Positions 58,704-64,000 of a stretch of DNA of 64,000 bases are shown here, in pieces. Location: the NCBI RefSeq assembly GCF_000020125.1, contig NC_010681.1, positions 3,410,001 through 3,474,000 of the forward strand, read 5' to 3'. The notes under the pieces are model-generated. The model was not told the origin of the DNA and did not search any database. It saw only the letters and a list, made by a program, of their open reading frames with translations. A program made the position numbers and the translations under genes. The DNA is from Paraburkholderia phytofirmans PsJN. GTDB taxonomy: Bacteria; Pseudomonadota; Gammaproteobacteria; Burkholderiales; Burkholderiaceae. Each line of letters opens with the position of its first letter. Within the stretch, counting starts at the first letter, position 1.

Positions 58704-59002
58704 TTCGAGGAGCGATCCATTTCCTTGACGAAGAAGGCCGTAGACTTTTTTAGTATCTCGCGCTCCCGCTCAAGCTCCATCACGCGCGCTTCCAGCTCAC
58801 GGATGCGTCGCTGGTCGCGCTGGATCTGCACGTCGCTGCGTGGCGGCTCAGCCTGCTGCGCACGCCACTGCGCCACCCAGCGCCGCAAAGCCGAGTCACC
58901 CACGCCCAACGCCTCGCAGGCCTTGGTGATTGGATAGCCCTGCGCAACCACCAGTTGCACTGCCTCAGCCTTGAACTCGTCTGTCAGGTTCCGTCTGCCC
59001 AT
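58700..59002 (-). CDS. IS3-family transposase OrfA
   Basis: 100 residues from MGRRNLTDEFKAEAVQLV. The transposase_8 HTH covers GYPITKACEALGVGDSALRRWVAQWRAQ, followed by a leucine-zipper-like coiled coil (RIRELEARVMELEREREILKKSTAFFVKE). The slippery heptamer at 58745-58751 lies over the ILKKST codons. OrfA alone usually represses, while OrfAB cuts and joins. Confidence 0.92.
   Translation of the reverse strand: MGRRNLTDEFKAEAVQLVVAQGYPITKACEALGVGDSALRRWVAQWRAQQAEPPRSDVQIQRDQRRIRELEARVMELEREREILKKSTAFFVKEMDRSSK
58745..58751 (-). promoter_or_regulatory. -1 ribosomal frameshift site of the IS
   Basis: A-AAA-AAG in the OrfA frame (codons AAA at 58750 and AAG at 58747). After one-base slippage the next codon begins at 58745 in the OrfB frame, which is open with no stop up to OrfB proper. 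Confidence 0.85.
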
Positions 59003-59040
59003 GTCTCTCACCTCAGTTGGAGAATTATCCCCTTTAGAGA

Positions 59041-59065
59041 TGTCCAGGACCATTGGACCACTACA
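59041..59065. repeat. IS right inverted repeat
   Basis: 25 bp ending CATTGGACCACTACA; its reverse complement starts TGTAGTGGTC like the left end. Confidence 0.88.
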
Positions 59066-59068
59066 CAC
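59066..59068. repeat. Target-site duplication, right copy (CAC)
   Basis: Matches the CAC at 57823-57825. Confidence 0.8.
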
Positions 59069-59094
59069 CGAAACCGTAAAAATAGCGTCTGACG

Positions 59095-59126
59095 AAAGCC
59101 CAGCGTTCGCTGCCGAACGTTGGGTT
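59095..59126 (+). terminator. Rho-independent terminator cut off from the UvrA2-like gene by the IS
   Basis: An 11 bp stem (CCCAGCGTTCG / CGAACGTTGGG, one G-T pair) with loop CTGC, followed by TTTT. Without the IS it would lie about 95 bp behind the UvrA2-like stop codon. Confidence 0.78.
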
Positions 59127-59262
59127 TTCTTATTCAGGCAAAAAATCTTAAAAAGTGTTTTTAGTCGTCAACGAAACGGGAGAACCGTTCGTTTACAAAA
59201 GATTAGAGGGCGGAATGGCGCGTACTGGACCGACCGCAATTAACGAACGTTCGGCCTCTTAA

Positions 59263-59439
59263 ATGGAAAATCCTGTCGATGCGGCAGCGCACAAATATTC
59301 GCGACGATTGATTGTTATCGGTCGATATGAATGTGGAGTGCGCGAAAACGACGACTGGATGCTGAGCGGCCCACGGGATAAGGCCCAGAGGGAAACGGCG
59401 CGGAGTATTGGATTGGCTGGGACGGTGACCGCGAAATAA
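59263..59439 (+). CDS. Short open frame, doubtful small protein
   Basis: 58 codons beginning MENPVDAAAHKYSRRL. No ribosome binding site is seen and nothing is recognised; it is listed because the interval between the IS flank and 59593 otherwise holds no gene. It may be chance. Confidence 0.22.
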   Translation: MENPVDAAAHKYSRRLIVIGRYECGVRENDDWMLSGPRDKAQRETARSIGLAGTVTAK

Positions 59440-59592
59440 GGCTATTAGCAGTCAGCCGCTAAATTCTATTCAAACATTCCGTTCCATTGTTGACCTGTGC
59501 CGTTAAAGCAACAAACGACATATGACCCGCATCAGCAGGCTGGTGCAAAACGGGGACCGAGGCAGATAATCGGTTTGTAAAGGAGAGAGATC

Positions 59593-59742
59593 ATGGATGC
59601 CAAACCACCGAAAGTTCCGACCCCGGATAAAGTCTTTTGCCCGGATCCGGAACCCGCTGGCGTCGAGTTTCTGGGTGCTGAGCTGCCGGAGCACGTTCGC
59701 GCTTTTTTCGACGAACAACGCAAGTCGTGCGATTCGAAGTAA
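59593..59742 (+). CDS. Small conserved-looking hypothetical protein
   Basis: 49 residues, MDAKPPKVPTPDKVFCPDPE to the end HVRAFFDEQRKSCDSK. A strong ribosome binding site AGGAGAGA lies 6-10 bases before the ATG. The sequence is Pro-rich with two cysteines (Cys 16 and Cys 46), no membrane segment, and a C-terminal amphipathic helix. I do not recognise it. It is short but better supported than most frames of this length. Confidence 0.62.
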   Translation: MDAKPPKVPTPDKVFCPDPEPAGVEFLGAELPEHVRAFFDEQRKSCDSK

Positions 59743-60014
59743 CTATGCCGTGGCGCAATGCAGCATTGACGTCCGCGCGTCTGGCGCGCGGCTGCCGTTT
59801 GCATACGTTTAACCGCTCGTTTTCTGCTCGATTCGTGACGCGGGGTCAGTCCGTCTGATTCGGATGACGCTCGGCCGTGCGGTCCGACGTCCGTTGTTGC
59901 TCGCCTGTTCGGGTTGACGTTCGACGGTTTCCCGTCGGAAGACCGACGCACGTTCGGCGCTTCGTCTATTCTTCTGGTTTTTCTTCCGCGGCCGCTCGGC
60001 TACTGCCATTTTCC

Positions 60015-60611
60015 ATGAATCGTTCTTACCGCTTCGGCGCGTCATGCATGCTCGCGCTGCTGGCTGCTCTTGCATTCGCGCCCGCTCCCGCCATCGCGGA
60101 TGGTGACGACACCGCGCTAACCAATCTGATCGCGCTTGCCTCGCAGCGCCTCGCACTGGCGGAACCCGTAGCGCGCTGGAAGTGGGCCAATCACCAGGAC
60201 ATCACCGACACCCCGCGCGAAAACGCCCTCCTCGCCGATGTCGAGAAGCGCGCAGCGGCGGCGAACGTCGACCCGGCGTTTGCCCGTGCTTTCTTTCAGG
60301 ATCAGATCGACGCCAGCAAGGACGTGCAAAACGCGCTGTTCGCCGCGTGGCGTCGCAGCCAGCCGCCGCAAGGACCCGCGCCTGATCTGGCGACCAGTAC
60401 GAGACCGCAGTTGGACCGGCTGACGCAATCGCTCGTGGCCGGCCTTGCGCGCGTTCAGCCGTTGCGCGCGGCACCGGATTGTCCGTCGCGCGTCGCGCAA
60501 TCGCTGGCCAACTGGAAGTCGCTGACGCGCTACGACTCGGCTCATTCGAGCGCGTTGACACGCGCTCTCGGACACGTGTGTGAAACGGGCGGCGTGGGCG
60601 CAACGGGTTAG
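60015..60611 (+). CDS. Secreted chorismate mutase (AroQ gamma class)
   Basis: 198 residues from MNRSYRFGASCML, with a signal peptide ending near AIADGD; a longer frame from 59877 has no function in the family. The AroQ helical plan is visible: LTNLIALASQRLALAEPVARWKWANHQDITDTPRENALLADVEKRAAAANVDPAFARAFFQDQIDASKDVQ around residues 35-105, with the catalytic Arg, Lys and Gln. The C-terminal half has a disulfide pair in APDCPSRVAQSLANW and LGHVCETG. Gamma-class enzymes are periplasmic and turn chorismate into prephenate. The role outside the cytosol is unknown. Confidence 0.88.
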   Translation: MNRSYRFGASCMLALLAALAFAPAPAIADGDDTALTNLIALASQRLALAEPVARWKWANHQDITDTPRENALLADVEKRAAAANVDPAFARAFFQDQIDASKDVQNALFAAWRRSQPPQGPAPDLATSTRPQLDRLTQSLVAGLARVQPLRAAPDCPSRVAQSLANWKSLTRYDSAHSSALTRALGHVCETGGVGATG

Positions 60612-60740
60612 TTCGAGTGAGATGAAGCGCGCAGTTTGAGGCTGGCCAATGGCGGCGAAAGCGGCGCGCGCTTGAACCCGCTTTGAACAGCGGGCTATCG
60701 GTTGAAAACGAAGTCGCTGAAGACCGAACTGGTGAACGCC

Positions 60741-61892
60741 TCAGGCAAGACTCGCCACCGCCGCTCCAATCGGCACGCTCAACGGCATCACACGCAAACC
60801 GCGGGCGAGATGGCTCTGCAAGATGCGATAGGTCGACAACTCGAACGGACCCGCCGCGCTCGATGCATGCAACTCCGCTGCCAGCGCGAGCGATGCCGCG
60901 TGGCCCACGTAACACCAACGGTCGACGACGTGAAACGCGCGCGCCTGCGACGCCTCCTCACGCTCCTCGAATACGATCGGCCCGTCGAACGGCCAGGGCG
61001 CGTCAGCAGGATCGCTCTTTGCGACACGCGGCACCCGGTTATGGCCGGGGCGCAGCGTCGCGATCCACTGCGCCTCCGCGAGCATGGCGCCCAATTCGCC
61101 GCCGGTCGCGCGCCATTCAACACGCCGCACCTGCTGCGCAAGCCGGATATCTTTGGAGGAGCGCCGCTCGCCAGTCAAATGCGAGCGAAGCCGCTGACGC
61201 ACGCGCACGCTTCGCCCGACATACAGCGGCAAATCCTCTTCCCCATAGAACGCATAGACGCCGCAGCCGGCCGGCGCGGTATCGAGCAGATCTTCGGTGA
61301 TGTCACCCGCAAGCCGGTAGCGCCGCGTGGTGCGCTCGATCTGCGTACGCAATACGTCGAGCGGCACGAGGCCGTGCAGACGTTGCCAGAACTGCCAGAT
61401 GAGATCGGCGTCGGCGAGCGCGCGGTGGCGATCGGACGGCACGAGCGCGTGACGCTCGACCAGAGCGTCGAGACCGTGACGCTTCTCCGCCGGGAACAGC
61501 GCGCGCGACAGGCGCACGGTGCACAGCACGTCCGGATCGAACGCCAGTCCGACCCGGCGAAACTCGCCGCGCAGAAATCCGCGATCAAAGCTGGCGTTAT
61601 GCGCGACGAACAGTTTGCCGTTCAAACGCTTGAACAGCTCCGGCGCGATCACGTCGAAGGTCGGCGCGCCCCGCACCATCGCATTCGTGATGCCGGTGAG
61701 CTGCTGGATGAATGAGGGAATCGGCTGCTGAGGGTCGACCAGACTGCTCCAGCGCGACACGCCGGCTGGTCCGATTTCGACCACGCCCACCTCGGTAATG
61801 CGATGCTCGGCGGTCGAACCGCCCGTGGTTTCAAGGTCGACGAAGACGATCGGCCCATCCAGGGCCGGTTCCGGCAAAAACTGTTCAGACAT
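60741..61892 (-). CDS. DnaQ-type 3'-5' exonuclease fused to a GIY-YIG nuclease domain
   Basis: 383 residues from MSEQFLPEPALDGPIVFVDLETTGG; a frame open to 62030 is not needed. The N-terminal 185 residues hold the DEDDh motifs: DLETTGG (Exo I), AHNASFDRGFLR (Exo II) and HRALADADLI (Exo III). Residues ~205-290 are a GIY-YIG domain (CGVYAFYGEEDLPLYVGRSVRVRQRLRSHL) as in UvrC and Cho. The C-terminal region is Ala/Leu-rich. DnaQ-UvrC-type fusions are known but uncharacterised; a repair role is likely. Its gene is alone and read toward the chorismate mutase gene. Confidence 0.88.
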   Translation of the reverse strand: MSEQFLPEPALDGPIVFVDLETTGGSTAEHRITEVGVVEIGPAGVSRWSSLVDPQQPIPSFIQQLTGITNAMVRGAPTFDVIAPELFKRLNGKLFVAHNASFDRGFLRGEFRRVGLAFDPDVLCTVRLSRALFPAEKRHGLDALVERHALVPSDRHRALADADLIWQFWQRLHGLVPLDVLRTQIERTTRRYRLAGDITEDLLDTAPAGCGVYAFYGEEDLPLYVGRSVRVRQRLRSHLTGERRSSKDIRLAQQVRRVEWRATGGELGAMLAEAQWIATLRPGHNRVPRVAKSDPADAPWPFDGPIVFEEREEASQARAFHVVDRWCYVGHAASLALAAELHASSAAGPFELSTYRILQSHLARGLRVMPLSVPIGAAVASLA

Positions 61893-62168
61893 GGAAAAAG
61901 AGACTTTGGACGCGTGGCTTTGCGGCAAGTATGCACCAGTTGGCGGTCGAGTACCCGAATGGCATCGCATTACGTCAAGTGAGCTGGCGCGCGATGGTCC
62001 CGTTTCCGCATAAGCGACAGGCTCCCGCAAAACCCGAAGTCATTTCGTTTTCGCGACGGACACAGAGAAAGGATGGTGAAGCTTTTTGGGAAATTTTTGC
62101 TGGCCGTACAAATCATTCCCCAGCGGATATTTAAAATCAGTCGCCTCCGTCCAAATGACATCAGGCAT

Positions 62169-62197
62169 AAAAAAAGCCCCCGCGTTTAGCGAAGGCT
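62169..62197 (-). terminator. Rho-independent terminator of cspA
   Basis: On minus: AGCCTTCGC, loop TAAAC, GCGGGGGCT (9 bp with two G-U pairs), then a T-run of seven. It lies 48 bp after the cspA stop. Confidence 0.88.
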
Positions 62198-62244
62198 TTC
62201 GTGCACTCTGCCGCGCGACCATACGCCGAGCCGCGTCGACTGGC

Positions 62245-62448
62245 TTACAACGGGTGGATGTTCGCCGCCTGCTTGCCCTTCGGGCCGGCCTTGACGTCGA
62301 ACGAAACGCGCTGATTTTCCTTTAGCGATTTGAAGCCTTCCGCGCGAATCTCCGAAAAGTGCGCGAACAGATCTTCGCCGCCAGAATCCGACGTGATGAA
62401 GCCAAAGCCCTTAGCATCGTTGAACCATTTGACGATACCGGTTTCCAT
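62245..62448 (-). CDS. cspA: Cold shock protein (CspA family)
   Basis: 67 residues from [27 protein letters not shown] stands 7 bases before this ATG and directly against an ATG two codons earlier, so the inner start is chosen. RNP1 (KGFGFIT) and RNP2 (DLFAHFSEI) are present. It should bind single-stranded RNA/DNA. The leader up to the divergent gene at 62864 is AT-rich (about 415 bp) and could hold a long cold-shock 5' UTR, but no cold-box is proven. Confidence 0.94.
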   Translation of the reverse strand: METGIVKWFNDAKGFGFITSDSGGEDLFAHFSEIRAEGFKSLKENQRVSFDVKAGPKGKQAANIHPL

Positions 62449-62863
62449 TTCCATTTTCCTTCGATAATTTATTAAATATTAGGCATTACTTTGAAAACCG
62501 AATATCACAACCACGCCATGCAATTCAATCTGGCGAGCGAAATTCAGCATTGCCGTTATACGGGGAACGAAGAATTTTCGTCAAACGAATTTTCGATATA
62601 CGATTATCACATCGCACGATAATCCGTAACTTATTGGCTTTACAATCCAGATCGCATATTGGCATGCGCGCCCGAATAATCACACCGCGTCAATATTACT
62701 CAATTGAGCGCGAGAATGCGTTTTAGCGGAAAATTTTTCAGCCTTTCGCCGCAAAATGTAACAGAAGATGTTTTCAGTAAGTGTTTGTCCGACTTGCTGC
62801 ACGACATACATAGCGGGATGATTGATTCCGGCAGTGGTAGTAACGCGCATTAGGGAGATTGCC

Positions 62864-63112
62864 ATGCTGTTCAATCAAATTCGCAGCCTCTTTACGTGGC
62901 TGATCCACTCGCACGCGAAGACAACTTCCGAAGAATCTGCGCCAGTCGCGGACACGCCCTCGATCTTCGAAATCGATCCCATGTGGCACGGCGATCATTG
63001 GCAAAACCTGCTGTCGTCCCCCATGGACGCGCGTCGCTACGTAATGGAAGACTGGAGCGTCTCGATAGCGGACGACTGGAACGAAGTGGACGGCGCGGCG
63101 CCCGCCCACTGA
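62864..63112 (+). CDS. Small hypothetical protein
   Basis: 82 residues, MLFNQIRSLFTWLIHSHAK at the start, with GGGAG 7 bases upstream. The first 20 residues form an amphipathic or membrane-touching helix; the rest is Asp/Trp-rich (DPMWHGDHWQNLL, MEDWSVSIADDWNEVDG). I know no family. It is divergent from cspA. Confidence 0.62.
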   Translation: MLFNQIRSLFTWLIHSHAKTTSEESAPVADTPSIFEIDPMWHGDHWQNLLSSPMDARRYVMEDWSVSIADDWNEVDGAAPAH

Positions 63113-63642
63113 GCGCGTCGTCAATCGGCGCGGCGCAGTCAAAAAAAAGCGCGACTGGAAAAGTCGCGCCGACAAAGGTTTGGAGATCTTTTTCGTCAAC
63201 GAAAAAGCCTGCTTCGGAAAGCAGAAGCTTGAGTATAGCGGCTTAACTCCTTTCCGATTATTCGCATAAACAACAATCATCTGTTGCGGCATTAACAACA
63301 ATCTCATTTTACGTTTTATTACGTTGTTTTTTTGCATCGATTCGTGTCGCGAATCCACAACGCAACGCCATCCGGGTCTCGCCTGCATCTCCCTAAAATC
63401 GCTGGAAGCCTTTATTGATAAGGCTTCATCGGCTTTCACATATCGTTTCTCAACGCGTAATACTTTATTGCGAAAATCGGAACGTCTATTACGCGAAGTG
63501 TCTCTCTACACTCTGCCTAACCGGAAACCAGCGCGATTTTGTTCAACGCGCATCTCACTCGGATTACGCCTCTCGCAGCGTCCCGCGTGAAGGTCTCCTT
63601 AAGCCTGGGTTCAATGCCCACTCTCGCTCTCGGAGTTACAAG
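63113..63642. other. Long intergenic region before the porin gene
   Basis: About 530 bp with an AT-rich stretch (63230-63500). It holds a terminator-like hairpin facing minus (63141-63169) and presumably the porin promoter. The minus frames here (for example 62774-63439) have no start signals or family resemblance. Confidence 0.55.
63141..63169 (-). terminator. Minus-facing terminator-like hairpin
   Basis: A 7 bp stem GCGCGAC / GTCGCGC with a seven-base loop; read on minus it is followed by eight T. No minus gene lies to its right before the porin. Confidence 0.65.
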
Positions 63643-64000
63643 ATGAAAAAGACACTCATGGTCGCAGCCCTTACGGGCGTTTGCGCAACCGCTGCGCATG
63701 CACAAAGCAGCGTCACGCTGTACGGTTTGATCGACGCCGGCATTACTTATACGAACAACCAGCATGGCCATAGCAACTGGCAGGAAACCAGCGGTTCGGT
63801 GAACGGCAGCCGTTGGGGCCTGCGTGGGTCGGAAGATCTGGGCGGCGGTCTCAAGGCCATCTTCACGTTGGAAAACGGCTTCGGCATCAATGACGGCACG
63901 CTCAAGCAAGGCGGTCGCGAATTCGGCCGTCAAGCGTTTGTGGGTTTGACGAGCGACCAGTTCGGCGCCGTTACCCTCGGCCGTCAATACGACAGCATGG
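63643..64000 (+). CDS. Gram-negative porin (OmpC-like), 3' end outside window
   Basis: 119 residues are visible. A signal peptide (MKKTLMVAALTGVCATAAHA) is followed by QSSVTLYGLIDAGITYTNN, the usual first beta strand of Burkholderia porins, then SRWGLRGSEDLGGGLKAIFTLENGF, FGRQAFVGLTSDQFGAVTLGRQYDS. GGAG lies 8 bases before the ATG. It forms a 16-strand outer-membrane trimer in the family; substrate selectivity cannot be judged from this part. Confidence 0.94.
   Translation, partial: MKKTLMVAALTGVCATAAHAQSSVTLYGLIDAGITYTNNQHGHSNWQETSGSVNGSRWGLRGSEDLGGGLKAIFTLENGFGINDGTLKQGGREFGRQAFVGLTSDQFGAVTLGRQYDSM

Larger units (their letters stand above)
57826..59065 (-). mobile_element. IS3-family insertion sequence, complete
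   Basis: 1240 bp bounded by imperfect 25 bp inverted repeats (17 of 25 positions agree; both ends begin TGTAGTGGTC and finish TGGACA) and flanked by the duplication CAC. It encodes OrfA (HTH) and OrfB (DDE integrase core) in overlapping frames with a -1 slippery site. Both frames are intact, so the element is probably active. It sits between the UvrA2-like gene and the terminator that would have ended it. Confidence 0.94.

Noticed and set aside
62774..63439. 221-codon minus-strand frame between cspA and the porin
   Set aside because: No ribosome binding site, mixed composition, and it crosses the hairpin at 63141 and the better-supported plus gene at 62864.
63517..63987. 156-codon minus frame opposite the porin
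   Set aside because: Antisense shadow of the porin coding sequence.

Overview
The window reads as chromosomal DNA of a high-GC betaproteobacterium of the Burkholderiaceae, most like Paraburkholderia. The reasons are an NAD-linked FdsA/FdsD-type formate dehydrogenase end, DUF2968 and DUF4136 envelope proteins, an OmpC-type Burkholderia porin, a purine-catabolic xdhABC set and a complete aryl-polyene (APE) locus. The genus is inference from gene content; no rRNA is present. Coding density is high and most operons end at clear Rho-independent terminators.

Left part (1-20.5 kb): the 3' end of a formate dehydrogenase operon (fdsA, fdsD); a lone FAD monooxygenase; a zinc-efflux pair (SmtB/CzrA-type repressor overlapping a His-rich CDF transporter, with a 14-2-14 operator at 4891-4920); a TPR/glycosyltransferase-like protein; a citrate-family MFS symporter; a GNAT acetyltransferase; an unknown membrane protein; a DUF2968 protein; a class I amidotransferase (peptidase C26) with a long disordered leader; a CPA2 antiporter; an amide-utilisation unit (DUF2848, MFS, GntR regulator, amidase) with two candidate operators; and dsbB.

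Middle (20.8-28.6 kb): a purine degradation island. XdhA/XdhB/XdhC make xanthine dehydrogenase, an adenine-deaminase-like enzyme would give hypoxanthine, and GuaD gives xanthine. No uricase lies in the window.

Central island (28.6-48.0 kb): an aryl-polyene gene cluster on the minus strand. At least 16 genes are joined by 1-4 bp (rarely longer) overlaps: chain-length-factor-like KS, acyltransferase, two ACPs, a membrane protein, an aryl ligase fused to a dehydratase, a glycosyltransferase-acyltransferase, an ammonia-lyase, a thioesterase, a LolA-like carrier, an MMPL exporter, KS, dehydratase, ketoreductase and two more KS. Two small paralogous envelope proteins follow. A halogenase-like flavoprotein and a divergent methyltransferase flank it. 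Together they should make an aryl starter, extend it to a polyene, tailor it and attach and export it to the outer membrane.

Right part (48.6-64 kb): a DUF4136 lipoprotein; pepN; a higBA toxin-antitoxin pair; fbp; tRNA-Thr(CGT); a UvrA2-like gene; a complete IS3-family element (57826-59065) with 25 bp inverted repeats, a CAC target duplication and an A-AAA-AAG frameshift site; small proteins; a secreted chorismate mutase; a DnaQ-type exonuclease fused to a GIY-YIG domain; cspA; and the start of a porin gene.
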